NCBI GenBank assembly: GCA_008375315.1
Contig: CP032507.1
Location: forward strand, 1,973,001 to 2,037,000
Source: Ectothiorhodospiraceae bacterium BW-2
GTDB taxonomy: Bacteria; Pseudomonadota; Gammaproteobacteria; Thiohalomonadales; Thiohalomonadaceae
Length of the DNA stretch: 64,000 nucleotides
Reading direction: 5' to 3'
Under the pieces are notes generated by a model. That model was not told where the DNA came from, did no database searches, and saw only the letters and a list, made by a program, of their open reading frames with translations. How positions within the stretch are numbered: the stretch's first letter is position 1; every line of letters begins with the position of its first letter. The position numbers were made by a program, and so were the translations under genes. Below, in pieces: positions 41,725 through 51,391 of the stretch.

Positions 41725-42801
41725 ATGATTGCTGGACGCTATCTGTTCAAAGAGCTGTTGCTGACCACGGTGGCGGTGACCGCGGTGATGCTGCTCATTC
41801 TGCTATCGGCCACGCTGGTGAAGGTGTTGACTGGGGCGGCCGGGGGGGAGTATCCCGCCGAGCTGCTGCTGGCGCTGTTTGCTCTAAAGCTGATCGGCCC
41901 GTTGGCGGTGATTCTGCCGTTGGCGCTCTTTTTGGCGGTGTTGTTAGCGCTAGGGCGACTCTCGGCCGACTATGAGCTCTACGCCCTGTTTGCCTGTGGC
42001 GGCGGCTATGGTCTGTTGCTGCGAAGTGGCATGGGATTGGCGCTATTGGTCGCACTGCTGCTGTGGTTGATTGAGTTGTGGTTCGCCCCGTGGGCCGATG
42101 AGCAGCGCTTTCAGCTACTCGATCAGGCTCGGGCCGAAACGGGGGTCGATGGGGTGGTGGCGGGGCGCTTTCAGTCGCTAGGTAGTGAACAGACCCTCTA
42201 TGTGACCGAGGCGCTGGAGCCGGCACAGGGCGAGGCGCTGGCGAAGGTGATGCTATTTAGTCGCCAACCTGAGGGGGGGGTGGAGATATTAACTGCCGAG
42301 CGGGTCGAGCAGCAGCGCGATAGAGTGGATAACTCGATGGCGCTGAACTTTAGCCAAGGGGAGATCTATCGCGGCAGTGAGGCCTCATTAGCTTGGCAGA
42401 GGGTGACCTTTAGCGAGTATTGGCTGCGGTTACCACACCGACCGGTGGTTAGCTCGACGCGACGGGATAATGCGATACCGACGCTGCAGCTACTTCAGCA
42501 GGCGGATATCGTCTCGGTAATGGAGTTGTATTGGCGTCTGTCGGGAGGGGTGATGGCGTTAGTGCTGGTGCTGTTGGCGATTCCACTGGGGCGCTCCGAA
42601 CCGAGGCAGGGGCGCTTTGGACGCTTTTTTTACGGACTGCTGCTCTACTTTGTCTATTATAACGCGCTGTTGACCGCCCGCTCTCTGATCGAAAAAGAGG
42701 GCGGGGGCGCTGAACTATTTTGGCTCATCCATCTGCTATTTGCCGCCTTGGCACTTATAGGGCTGTGGCAATTGCAGCGGCTGCCTCGGGTCGTGGAGTA
42801 G
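41725..42801 (+). CDS. lptF: LPS export permease LptF
   Basis: 358 aa. Six membrane helices with a periplasmic beta-jellyroll between helices 3 and 4 (about residues 130-270). The N-terminus GRYLFKELLLTTVAV is the family pattern. With LptG and the LptB ATPase it drives LPS from the inner membrane to the outer one. Followed 5 bp later by lptG. Confidence 0.95.
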   Translation: MIAGRYLFKELLLTTVAVTAVMLLILLSATLVKVLTGAAGGEYPAELLLALFALKLIGPLAVILPLALFLAVLLALGRLSADYELYALFACGGGYGLLLRSGMGLALLVALLLWLIELWFAPWADEQRFQLLDQARAETGVDGVVAGRFQSLGSEQTLYVTEALEPAQGEALAKVMLFSRQPEGGVEILTAERVEQQRDRVDNSMALNFSQGEIYRGSEASLAWQRVTFSEYWLRLPHRPVVSSTRRDNAIPTLQLLQQADIVSVMELYWRLSGGVMALVLVLLAIPLGRSEPRQGRFGRFFYGLLLYFVYYNALLTARSLIEKEGGGAELFWLIHLLFAALALIGLWQLQRLPRVVE

Positions 42802-42806
42802 CGTGC

Positions 42807-43892
42807 GTGGTCGGTTTTAATCAACTAGAACGCTATATTGGCCGCCAGGTGTTAAACCATACGACATTAGTGTTGGGGGTGGTGGTGGCGCTAATTGGGC
42901 TGATCAACTTTTTGGATGAGGTTGAGGTGATTGGCCAACACCACTATACCCTCGCCTCAGCGGTGCGGTTTACGCTAATGGTGTTGCCGGCACAGCTCTA
43001 TCAGCTCTTTCCGGTCGTGATGCTGGTAGGAACGCTGCTGGCGCTAGGGACGCTGGCAGCGAGTAGTGAGTTGACGGCGATGCGTGCTGGCGGTTTTACC
43101 TTGAGCCAGCTAATGTTGGCGCTAATTAAGAGTACTCTGCTGCTGCTGGTGGCGGTCGCGTTGGTGGGGGAGCTCGGGGCACCGCGCTGGGAGCAGCTAG
43201 CGCGACAGGCGCGGTCGGTCGAGTTAGGGCAGACTCTGCACCACACCCAAGCGCAGGGGTACTGGTTTCGGCAGCAGCAGGCGTTTGTTAATGTCAAACG
43301 GCTGCTGGCGGATGGGTCGATTTATGGTATTGACATTTTTGAGTTTAATTCGCAGCAGCAGCTCAGTCGCTATATTCGGGCGCAGCGGGGGCTCTTTACC
43401 GGGCAGAGCTGGCGTCTGCAGCAGGTCGAGCAGATCGAGTTTGGCGCCGATTTTTCGCTACAACGACGGTACCACCCACAGTGGCTATGGCCATCGTCGC
43501 TAACACCGCAGATGATGGGGCTGGTGGCGGTGCGTCCGGAACACATGCCGCTGTTGGAGCTTATCGACTATATCGCCTACCAGCGACAGCATCAGTTAGA
43601 GGCGCTGCCCTATGAGCTCTCCTTCTGGAGCCGAGTGTTCGCGCCGCTCTCATCGCTAATGATGATTCTGCTAGCGGTGCCGTTTGTGATGGGGTCGGTT
43701 CGCAGCGCCTCTACCGGCCTACGGGTGGTGCAGGGGGTGCTGTTAGGGGTGGCGTTCTATCTTATTAATGCCGTGTCGCAAAATTTGGGGCTGGTCTATC
43801 AGCTACCGCCGCTGCTAAGCGCCATGGTACCGATGTGGGTACTGGTCGGGGTGGGGTGGAGCTTGATTCGACGACTGGCCAGACATTCATAG
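42807..43892 (+). CDS. lptG: LPS export permease LptG
   Basis: 361 aa from the GTG at 42807 with TGGAG upstream; a longer frame runs into lptF. Six helices and a jellyroll as in LptF. Starts VVGFNQLERYIGRQVL, and the pattern ELTAMRAGGFTLSQL is typical of LptG. Partner of LptF in the LptB2FG transporter. Confidence 0.95.
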   Translation: MVGFNQLERYIGRQVLNHTTLVLGVVVALIGLINFLDEVEVIGQHHYTLASAVRFTLMVLPAQLYQLFPVVMLVGTLLALGTLAASSELTAMRAGGFTLSQLMLALIKSTLLLLVAVALVGELGAPRWEQLARQARSVELGQTLHHTQAQGYWFRQQQAFVNVKRLLADGSIYGIDIFEFNSQQQLSRYIRAQRGLFTGQSWRLQQVEQIEFGADFSLQRRYHPQWLWPSSLTPQMMGLVAVRPEHMPLLELIDYIAYQRQHQLEALPYELSFWSRVFAPLSSLMMILLAVPFVMGSVRSASTGLRVVQGVLLGVAFYLINAVSQNLGLVYQLPPLLSAMVPMWVLVGVGWSLIRRLARHS

Positions 43893-43899
43893 ATTTAAT

Positions 43900-45051
43900 A
43901 TGGCAGCTAAACTACCCTACTGGCGACTATCGGCCTTCTACTTCTTCTATTTTGGCTGTTTGGGGACGCTAGTCCCCTACTGGGGGCTCTATCTACAGTC
44001 GCTTGAGTTTACTATCGTCGAAATTGGCCAGTTAATGGCGCTGTTAATGGGCACTAAAATTGTCTCCCCTAATATTTGGGGCTGGATTGCCGACCATACT
44101 GGCGAGCGGATTCGGGTGGTGCAGCTCGGTTCGTTGCTGTCGCTGCTGACCTTTAGCGGTATCTTTTGGGTGGAGAGTTTTTGGGGGGTGGCGGGGGTGA
44201 TGCTGCTGTTTAGCTTCTTTTGGCACGCGACCCACCCGCAGTTTGAGGTGGTGACGCTGAACTATCTGCATCACGATCACCATCTCTATAGCCGCATTCG
44301 ACTCTGGGGCTCGGTCGGCTTTATTCTGGCCGCCTCGACCTTTGGGCCGTTGCTGGAGTGGGCGGGCATTGAGCTGCTACTGTGGCTGCTGGTGGGGATC
44401 TATAGCGGTATCTTTATTAGCAGTCTGCTAGTACGAGAGTGTCGTCCGATAAGCGATAGCGACTCGCCGCCGATCTGGCAGGTGCTCTCCCGACCGGAGG
44501 TGATGTCTCTTATTGGGGTCGGTTTTCTGATGCAGGTTGGCCACGCCCCCTACTACGCCTTCTTTACCCTCTATATGGAGCAGCATGGGTTGAGCCGTGG
44601 CTTTATCGGTCAGCTCTGGTCATTAGGTGTGGTGATGGAGGTGGTGATCTTTTGGGTGATGCATCGGCTGATTGGCCGCTTCGGGTTACGGACGCTGTTA
44701 TTAACTTCGCTGCTGCTAACTATCGTGCGCTGGCAGCTAACCGCTTGGCTGGCCGACTCATTAGCGGTGATTTTGTTAGCGCAGATGTTACACGCGGCTA
44801 GTTTCGGTCTCTTTCATGCGGTGATGATAGCGCTATTTCACCACCACTTTACCGGTAAGCTACAGGGGCGGGGACAGGCGCTCTTTAGTAGCTTAAGTTA
44901 TGGGGCGGGTGGGGCGGTCGGTAGCTACTATGCCGGTCTATTATGGAGCGGTTACGGGGCGATGATGATCTATCAGATGGCCACGGTGGTGACCGTGGTG
45001 GCACTGATAGTGGCATGGCGGTGGCTGTTTGATCCCCGCATAGGCAAGTAG
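43900..45051 (+). CDS. MFS transporter (HcaT/PPP-like)
   Basis: 383 aa, about 12 membrane helices. Opens KLPYWRLSAFYFFYFGCLG, and the loop NIWGWIADHTGERI follows helix 2. This is the MFS_1-like pattern of the phenylpropionate permease family, whose members are widespread in bacteria without phenylpropionate catabolism. Starts 7 bp after lptG and may be co-transcribed. Substrate unknown. Confidence 0.8.
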   Translation: MAAKLPYWRLSAFYFFYFGCLGTLVPYWGLYLQSLEFTIVEIGQLMALLMGTKIVSPNIWGWIADHTGERIRVVQLGSLLSLLTFSGIFWVESFWGVAGVMLLFSFFWHATHPQFEVVTLNYLHHDHHLYSRIRLWGSVGFILAASTFGPLLEWAGIELLLWLLVGIYSGIFISSLLVRECRPISDSDSPPIWQVLSRPEVMSLIGVGFLMQVGHAPYYAFFTLYMEQHGLSRGFIGQLWSLGVVMEVVIFWVMHRLIGRFGLRTLLLTSLLLTIVRWQLTAWLADSLAVILLAQMLHAASFGLFHAVMIALFHHHFTGKLQGRGQALFSSLSYGAGGAVGSYYAGLLWSGYGAMMIYQMATVVTVVALIVAWRWLFDPRIGK

Positions 45052-45070
45052 ATACTGTGTCGCTCGTTTA

Positions 45071-46228
45071 TTACTGTTGACCACTGTCGGTCTCATAGAG
45101 GCTATCGGTCAATAGTCGCATAAAGGCGACTAGAGCATCGATCTCTCTATCCTTGAGTGCCGGCCCATGCTCTAGTTCGGTGAGGGCGAGGTTGGCCTCT
45201 ATCTCTGGTGCCTGCCACGGCTGGCCGGTTTCGGGGTTAAGCTGCCGCTCAGGGCTGCGGCTATTATATTTATTGTAAAACAGCACCACAGTGCGTAGCT
45301 CTTTAAAGATGCCGTTGTGCATGTAGGGGGCGGTGACGGCGACATTGCGCAGCGTAGGGACTTTAAATTTTCCCGCTTGAGCCGGATCGTCGATAAGCGG
45401 ATGGTTGAGAAGACCCTGATCAAGCGTGGTCACGCCGTTAGCTAGACGCAGTGGTCGGTTTTCGGGCACGCCGATATTGTGGTATTCGTAGTTAGTGAAG
45501 AGCTCTTGCGCTGCTCCCGGGCGGGGTTGGAGCTGGTGGCAGAGGTTACAGTTGGTAAACTGCTGGGAGAAGAAGAGGGTCATGCCTAGATCCTCCTCTG
45601 GTGTTAGCTGGTACTCACCACGCAGGTAGCGATCGTATTTAGAGTCAAAGGGAGCGAAGAGGGGGCTCTGCTGCTCAAAATCGGCAATGGCTGTCGCCAT
45701 GGCGTGGTAGGCTAAATCGATATCGTTAAATATCTCGTCGCCAAAGTGGGCTTTAAAGGCGGTGATATAGTGGGGGTTCTCTTGCAGCCGTGCTATCGCG
45801 GTCGCTTTATTGGGTAGGCCCATCTCAATCGGATTTAAGGGGGGACCTTCGGCCTGTTCGGTCAGATCGGCCGCCCGTCCATCCCAAAACTGGCCGCCGA
45901 CATAGCTGCCGTCACTCCGTTGATGAAACATGGGGGCAAAGCGGGCGTAGCTAGCGGTAGGCGCTGAGCGATCACCGAGTGAGCGACCATCATCGCCGAG
46001 TGAGGCGGCCCCCTTCCAACCGGCATTGTCACGCCCATCGGCGAGACCGTTGGCCGGTGCGTGGCAGGTGGCGCACGATTGAGTGCGGTTGAACGAGAGA
46101 TTGGTGTCGAAGTAGAGTAGCTGTCCTAGCTCCCATAGTTGCAGCGGCTCTCTCTCTGTGGCTAGCGTGGTCGTGGTCGTGGTAGAGGAGAGTAGTAGTA
46201 GTAGCGGTAGTGTGAAGGGGGGAATCAT
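45071..46228 (-). CDS. di-heme cytochrome c peroxidase/MauG-like protein
   Basis: 385 aa. Signal peptide PPFTLPLLLLLSS followed by a Thr run. Two c-type haem sites, CATCH at 52-56 and CNLCH at 227-231. KVPTLRNVAVTAPYMHNG is the conserved block of the CCP/MauG family. Periplasmic; either peroxide reduction or a protein-oxidising role. Last gene of the nine-gene metal operon, 5 bp after the DUF1513 gene. Such di-haem proteins recur in imelysin clusters. Confidence 0.88.
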   Translation of the reverse strand: MIPPFTLPLLLLLSSTTTTTTLATEREPLQLWELGQLLYFDTNLSFNRTQSCATCHAPANGLADGRDNAGWKGAASLGDDGRSLGDRSAPTASYARFAPMFHQRSDGSYVGGQFWDGRAADLTEQAEGPPLNPIEMGLPNKATAIARLQENPHYITAFKAHFGDEIFNDIDLAYHAMATAIADFEQQSPLFAPFDSKYDRYLRGEYQLTPEEDLGMTLFFSQQFTNCNLCHQLQPRPGAAQELFTNYEYHNIGVPENRPLRLANGVTTLDQGLLNHPLIDDPAQAGKFKVPTLRNVAVTAPYMHNGIFKELRTVVLFYNKYNSRSPERQLNPETGQPWQAPEIEANLALTELEHGPALKDREIDALVAFMRLLTDSLYETDSGQQ

Positions 46229-46233
46229 GAGGG

Positions 46234-47334
46234 TTAAACTCCTGACAGGGTGAGGTGGTTATCCCAGCGCCGCTGAGACTCTGCGGCGCTTATGAGGGGG
46301 GTGAGCTGTTGCGGTTGACTCTGGTAATAGAGTAGTTCGCCATCGCCGCTGCTAAAGAGAAAGTCGCGGCTATCGATGGCGGTGATGCCACAGCCATCAT
46401 TAACGGTAAGTGAGGTGAGATAGCGCCGTTCAGCGAGTGACCAGAGCACGATGCGATTGCCTCTGGGGGCGGAGAGGGCGATGAGTTGGCCATCGTGGCT
46501 ACAGCGAATGGAGCCGATGTAGTTTCGTAGCTGCGGCTCTATCTTAGCTGGGGCACTCAAAAAATCGATTCGCTGCTGTAGTGTCTCGATCACGCCTAAG
46601 AGGGGCGGGTTCTGATTCGCGGCTCCTTGGTACTGCATCGCTACCACTATCGTATCGCCGGTGACATCGAGGTGGCGCATACTTAACTGGTGCCAATGTT
46701 CAGGCGGCTCAAAGCGGTGCAGTAATCGGCCATCGCTAAGGTCAATAAGGGCGACATTAGGGCGCATAGTGGCCAAATTGAGCTTGGTGCGGCCATAGTC
46801 GGGGTGGGTCTGAATACCGCCGTTTGCCACCGCAAGGGTGGTGCTATCGGGGAGTGGTTTCAGCTCATGGGGGCCGATACCGCCGCTTGGCCACTCGCTA
46901 AGGGGGTTGAGCTGGTTATCGTAGCGGATAATGACCCCCCGCCCTTCGGGATGGTCAAACTCATTTGCCGTGAGGAGTAGCTCGCCTGTGGCGGTAAATA
47001 GCCCATGGCCATAGAAGTGGTACCCTTTAGGCGCTTGAATTGTGGCTAGCGGGGTGCCGCTGTGGCTCTCAAACAGCGCTAACCACGACTGTGGCCGTCG
47101 GGCGACTACCGCGACTAAAGGCTGGTAAGGATGGAGCAGCACCGCATGCCCCCGTCCGGGCAGTGGCTGTTGAAATAGCGGCTCGCCCCGCTCGGTCACT
47201 GCCGACAGATAGGGGTGGTTAGCGTGGTTAACGCAGCTATAGAGCTTTGGTGCTGCCGGCGCGGCTGCCTGACTGGCCGGCGTAGGCCAGAGAGGGAGTG
47301 TGGCGAGGGTTTTTAATAGCGTTCGCCGTTGCAT
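46234..47334 (-). CDS. DUF1513 beta-propeller-like protein
   Basis: 366 aa. The N-terminal RRTLLKTLATLPLWPTPASQA has RR followed by a hydrophobic core and could be a Tat signal. The body (GRGHAVLLHPYQPLVAVVARRP, GGIGPHELKPLPDSTTLAVANGGIQTHPDYGR) is typical of DUF1513, predicted to be a WD/beta-propeller fold. These proteins are encoded beside imelysins and DUF1111 proteins in iron-responsive loci; biochemical role unknown. Three bases separate it from imelysin 2. Confidence 0.85.
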   Translation of the reverse strand: MQRRTLLKTLATLPLWPTPASQAAAPAAPKLYSCVNHANHPYLSAVTERGEPLFQQPLPGRGHAVLLHPYQPLVAVVARRPQSWLALFESHSGTPLATIQAPKGYHFYGHGLFTATGELLLTANEFDHPEGRGVIIRYDNQLNPLSEWPSGGIGPHELKPLPDSTTLAVANGGIQTHPDYGRTKLNLATMRPNVALIDLSDGRLLHRFEPPEHWHQLSMRHLDVTGDTIVVAMQYQGAANQNPPLLGVIETLQQRIDFLSAPAKIEPQLRNYIGSIRCSHDGQLIALSAPRGNRIVLWSLAERRYLTSLTVNDGCGITAIDSRDFLFSSGDGELLYYQSQPQQLTPLISAAESQRRWDNHLTLSGV

Positions 47335-47337
47335 GGC

Positions 47338-48381
47338 TTAATCTCCATCGAGCGAATTAAACCCTAGGCTGATGCCGAGCTGTGCGGTCACTTCAGTCGC
47401 GATGAGTTGCTGTAGCTGTTGTAGCTGTTGTCGCAGTACCTCTAGCCGAGGGCGCTGCTCTGGATCGGAGACCGCTCGTGTTAAGGGGATATCGATGCTG
47501 TTGAGGGTCGTTTGGGCTTGGTGAAGCTGCTGTTGTAGCGCCGTTTTGAGTGGTCTCCCCTCTAGCTGTGGCAACAGCAGCAGCTCGATGACCTGTCGTA
47601 GTGAGAGGAGATTTTGGGCCAGATTATCGAGCGAGCGTTGGCTGCGCCACGACTCAGCTAAGCGGCCATTGGCCTTGGCCGGTTCGGTGCCGAGCGGCTT
47701 GGTTAGCTTATGGTCGATCATGAACTGTAGCTGGGTATGGAGTTGGTTGAGTAGCTGCGATTCGACCTCACTGCGGCTCTCAAAAAAGGCGTTACCCTCG
47801 CTTGCTGTGGCGATATAGTGGCGAAATGGGGGGGCGTTTTCGAGCGGTTGCGTCCAGCCTTGATAGAGGGCGGTAGCGTTGTGGTGCAGTTCGGTGGTGA
47901 TGGCGGCAATCAATTGGCAGCGATAACTATCAGGCGGTGCGTTAGCGAACAGTAGCTGCTCTAATGCCGTTAACCCTTGTAGGGCGGCGCTTTGGTGGGC
48001 AAATTGTGCCGGCTGTAGCGGCTCAAGGTCGGCTGCGGCGAGAAACTGTAATAGCTGTCGGGAGCCGCTACCCCGTTTATCGGGCCAGAAGTGGATACGG
48101 TAGTGGCGTAGATTGAATTCGGCCGGGCCGAGGCGGAGATATTGGATCTGTTGCCAGGCCGCCATGGTGGTCTGAAAGTGCTGTTTAAGTGCGGTAGGTG
48201 GCTGTTCGGGCTGACACTGCTCGCCCTGCTGTTGCAGCGCTGCGCTTTGGTGCTGTAGCTGCTGATAGGCGGGGATAATCTGCCTATCGACCACACTGAG
48301 CAGCCCCTCCAAGGCTGCCGATAGGGAGGGGGGGAGTGTTAACAGAAGTAGTGTTAGCCAGAGGGGTAGGTGTCGGTTCAT
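47338..48381 (-). CDS. imelysin-family protein, second copy
   Basis: 347 aa with a signal peptide (LWLTLLLLTLPPSLSA). Imelysin (peptidase M75 / IrpA-like) all-helical fold. The region corresponding to the GxHxxE metal motif reads GLTALE at 136-141, so the histidine is missing while Gly and Glu remain. Start overlaps the DUF1111 stop by 4 bases. Probably a periplasmic iron-related protein that works with its neighbours; loss of the His may mean a structural or differently liganded role. Confidence 0.82.
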   Translation of the reverse strand: MNRHLPLWLTLLLLTLPPSLSAALEGLLSVVDRQIIPAYQQLQHQSAALQQQGEQCQPEQPPTALKQHFQTTMAAWQQIQYLRLGPAEFNLRHYRIHFWPDKRGSGSRQLLQFLAAADLEPLQPAQFAHQSAALQGLTALEQLLFANAPPDSYRCQLIAAITTELHHNATALYQGWTQPLENAPPFRHYIATASEGNAFFESRSEVESQLLNQLHTQLQFMIDHKLTKPLGTEPAKANGRLAESWRSQRSLDNLAQNLLSLRQVIELLLLPQLEGRPLKTALQQQLHQAQTTLNSIDIPLTRAVSDPEQRPRLEVLRQQLQQLQQLIATEVTAQLGISLGFNSLDGD

Positions 48382-49589
48382 AACTGCTCCAAAAGGGTAA
48401 GAAGTTGTTGGCGTTGAGAGGCGGAGAGGTTGATAAAGCGCTGTTTAGCTGCGGTTGCCTCTCCTCCGTGCCATAAAATGGCTTCGGTGAGTGATTTTGC
48501 ACGACCATCGTGCAACAGGGCAGAGCGGTGAGCGACGGCGATAAGGGGCGGTGTGCGCCACTCATGGCCGCTAGCCTGCTGTTGTGGCAGGTTATCGGCG
48601 AGCGCTTGACCCATGTCGTGCAGGAGTAGATCGCTATAGAGGGTGACGGCTCTGCCGTGGCGATCTGGGAGTTGGGGGGTATGGCAGTGGTGGCAGCCGC
48701 TTTGCGCAAAGAGCTGCTCCCCTTGGGTGACTATCTCAGATGTGGCAGGCTGAGTTGTCGTTCGAGGTGGAGTGAGACGCTGTAGGTAGTCGGCGATGGC
48801 GTTAACCATCAGCGGCTGGACTTCGACCCCCTCATACTGCAAAGAGTTACCGTCAGGGGCGGCACGGCAGGCGCTCTGCGCTGCGGTGCAGTCAGCGAAT
48901 CCTTTGGGATAGCGGCGGGTTGAGAGCCCCATATCGTCCCGTAGCGCTCGTTCGATTTGAGCCTCTAGCGTAGGTTCGGTCGCCCGCCAACCGAACCGCC
49001 CTAGCTCCCCTCCTAGCTGCTGTAACCGACCGGAGATACCATCGCCGTTCTGATCTGTCGCATCAGCCTGCGCCGCTACGGCGCTAGGATCGATGCGGGC
49101 TATCGCACCTATTGTCCATAAAGGCGGAGCGATACGGACAGAGTAGCGTTGTGGGGCAGCTAGAGGGCCATAGCCGAGACTCTCAAGCTGGTAGTGGGGC
49201 TGTTGCAGTGAGAGGGTCGTTCCATCCGCTAGCGTGACCGGGTTGGGTTGGAACTCTCTTTTCAGTTGCCCTTCGGCGAGATGAGTGGCAATCGCTTGGG
49301 TCTGTAGCTGGGCACCATAGATGGGATCGGTGTCGAGTTGGACGACTAAACCGTTGGCAAGATCGCCCCCAGCGGGGTGGCACTGACTACAGGCGCGGCT
49401 ATTGTAGAGGGGGCCTAAGCCGTCGGCTGCCTGAGTCGATGCGGGAGCTGAGACCCAAATTCGTTCAAATAGTGCCTCCCCTAGGGCGTAGGCGAGCGGG
49501 TCGCTATCGGCCTGAAGGGTGTGAGGCACCATAGCGATAGTCGCTATAAATAGTCGCTGTGGCGTTGAGTGTTTAATTGCTGCTCTCAT
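48378..49589 (-). CDS. di-haem oxidoreductase, DUF1111 family
   Basis: 403 aa from MRAAIKH (ATG at 49589), overlapping the DUF3299 gene by 17 bases; an upstream start would add 12 residues. Possible signal region QRLFIATIAMVPHTLQA. Two haem sites: CSQCH at 67-71 and CHHCH near residue 305. LGPLYNSRACSQCH and HDMG...EWRTPPL are the DUF1111 (putative thiol oxidoreductase) pattern. Usually encoded between imelysin genes; periplasmic electron transfer during iron handling is inferred. Confidence 0.87.
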   Translation of the reverse strand: MRAAIKHSTPQRLFIATIAMVPHTLQADSDPLAYALGEALFERIWVSAPASTQAADGLGPLYNSRACSQCHPAGGDLANGLVVQLDTDPIYGAQLQTQAIATHLAEGQLKREFQPNPVTLADGTTLSLQQPHYQLESLGYGPLAAPQRYSVRIAPPLWTIGAIARIDPSAVAAQADATDQNGDGISGRLQQLGGELGRFGWRATEPTLEAQIERALRDDMGLSTRRYPKGFADCTAAQSACRAAPDGNSLQYEGVEVQPLMVNAIADYLQRLTPPRTTTQPATSEIVTQGEQLFAQSGCHHCHTPQLPDRHGRAVTLYSDLLLHDMGQALADNLPQQQASGHEWRTPPLIAVAHRSALLHDGRAKSLTEAILWHGGEATAAKQRFINLSASQRQQLLTLLEQL

Positions 49590-50106
49590 CGCGCGTGACT
49601 CGTCTAGGTTGCATCTGATATCCAACGCTGGAAAATTCGCTCTCTATCGATTCGGTAGTCAATACCCCCTCTACCTCGACCCAGTCGAACAGGTTGAGTT
49701 TTTGAGCTCGGTCAGGGGGGAGGGTGAGATAGAGCTGCTGGTTAGCCGGTGGCGGCGGGACATGGATGCAGGCCCCGATAAAGGGGACCAGTAAGAAGCT
49801 CTCTACCTTGCCGCTGCTATGGCTCTCTAACGGGACAACATAGCCGCTTAGGGTGATATATTGGCCATCAAGGGTCGTATTGACAGGAGGGTTAGGATCT
49901 TGTAGTAGCTCTCTAAAGGCGATGATGCGCGGGTCGTCCTCACCGATCTCCCCCTCCTGATAGAGGCGTACCAGTTCGGGATCGGGACGCCAGCTATCGG
50001 GCAGTAGATCGTCCCACACCAAAGGTCGCGGGGTCGCTGCACTGAGCCAAAGTGGCAGTGCCAGTAAAATAGGCGCACTTATATGCCAGAAAAATCGGTA
50101 GCGCAC
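49573..50106 (-). CDS. DUF3299 secreted protein
   Basis: 177 aa with a signal peptide (FFWHISAPILLALPLWLSAA). LSGYVVPLE and the block CIHVPPPPANQ are the DUF3299 hallmarks. Proteins of this family accompany ZrgA-type zinc loci and ABC permeases, as here: 25 bp downstream of the permease gene. Molecular function unknown. Confidence 0.88.
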   Translation of the reverse strand: MRYRFFWHISAPILLALPLWLSAATPRPLVWDDLLPDSWRPDPELVRLYQEGEIGEDDPRIIAFRELLQDPNPPVNTTLDGQYITLSGYVVPLESHSSGKVESFLLVPFIGACIHVPPPPANQQLYLTLPPDRAQKLNLFDWVEVEGVLTTESIESEFSSVGYQMQPRRVTRDESSN

Positions 50107-50131
50107 AAGCTAAGCTCCCTATGTCGGTTAG

Positions 50132-51391
50132 TTAGAGGCGGATTCTCATCCCATCGCTAAGTGAGTAGCGATAGGCTCGCCAAGCCGGTAGTAGCGAGGC
50201 GATAAGCGTAAAGAGTAGTAGTAGCAGCAAAATCGACCACTCATTCCCCCCCGGCCAGCCAAGAGGCAGAATGAGGCCAAACTGCTGCTCAAGTAGGGGG
50301 GTGAGTAGCAGCAGCAGGGTATATAGCAGCCCAAAAGCGATAGTGATTGCCGTCAGGGTGAGCAGCAGTGCCTCGCCCATAATTAGCCCTAAAATGTGGT
50401 AGGGGCGTGCCCCTAAAGCTCGTAAGATAGCCATCTCTCGCCGCCGTTCATTGAGCGAGGTTAATAGTACCGAGACCAACCCGAGCAGGCTAATAGCAAC
50501 CACCAGTAGCGAAATCAGCCGCAATACCTGCTCAAATATTCCCACCAGCTCCCATAGCTGTTGCAGCGTGACTCCGGGAATAATAGCCATTAACGGCTCT
50601 TTAGGGTATTGGTTAATCAGACGCTGCATCTGAAAGGTGGCTAGTGGGGATTTGAGCCCTAGTAGGGCGGCGGTCATTGTCTTTGGGGTTAAGTCGTGCT
50701 GTAGTGCCTGCTCGGCCCCTAGCTGAAAACCGGGGGTGCGTACTCCCCCTTGCCAGTCGATATGGATAGCCTCCATACCGGCGAGGGGGATATGGATGGT
50801 GTTATCGACGGGGGTGGCGGTCGGAGCCAGAATCGCGATAATACGAAACGGCTTATCGCTATGTTGTGGCAGGTGGGTTGCGCCGCTACCGTGGGCGATA
50901 ATAAGCTCATCATCGATCCGATACCCTAGTGTGGCGGCTACACTAGCCCCTAAAACGGCCTCATAGACACCGTTAAACTCCCCCCCTTGGGCGAAGGAGA
51001 GGGGCTCTTTTCTGCCGTAGCGGTAGTGTTTAAAGTAGCTATTAGTTGTGCCTAGCACCCGAAATCCGCGGTGGGAGTCCCCTAGCGCAATCGGGATGCT
51101 CCAGGCAACTTTGGGGTGAGCTGCGAGCTCTTGGTAACTCTGCCATGAGAGATTATGGGTAGCGTCACCGAGACGAAATACTGTATAGAGTAGTAGTTGT
51201 ATGGCACTGCCTCGCGCCCCGACGATGAGATCGGTACCGGAGAGGGTCTGGGTAAAGCTGTTTTTGGCCTCTAGGCGTAGCTTCTCCACCCCTAAAAAGA
51301 GCAGTACGCTTAAACTAATCGATAGCAGCGTTAATAGCAGGGTGGTGCGGCGGTTATAGAGACTTTTAACGGCTAGGGTTATGAGTGACAT
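50132..51391 (-). CDS. ABC transporter permease (FtsX/MacB type)
   Basis: 419 aa. One N-terminal helix (residues about 15-35), a large periplasmic MacB-like domain, then three C-terminal helices of the FtsX domain (LLVVAISLLGLVSVLLTSLN, ERRREMAILRALGA). Type VII mechanotransmission permeases of this shape move lipoproteins or act on periplasmic proteins, not classical solute importers. Pairs with the ATPase gene it overlaps by 13 bases. Confidence 0.88.
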   Translation of the reverse strand: MSLITLAVKSLYNRRTTLLLTLLSISLSVLLFLGVEKLRLEAKNSFTQTLSGTDLIVGARGSAIQLLLYTVFRLGDATHNLSWQSYQELAAHPKVAWSIPIALGDSHRGFRVLGTTNSYFKHYRYGRKEPLSFAQGGEFNGVYEAVLGASVAATLGYRIDDELIIAHGSGATHLPQHSDKPFRIIAILAPTATPVDNTIHIPLAGMEAIHIDWQGGVRTPGFQLGAEQALQHDLTPKTMTAALLGLKSPLATFQMQRLINQYPKEPLMAIIPGVTLQQLWELVGIFEQVLRLISLLVVAISLLGLVSVLLTSLNERRREMAILRALGARPYHILGLIMGEALLLTLTAITIAFGLLYTLLLLLTPLLEQQFGLILPLGWPGGNEWSILLLLLLFTLIASLLPAWRAYRYSLSDGMRIRL

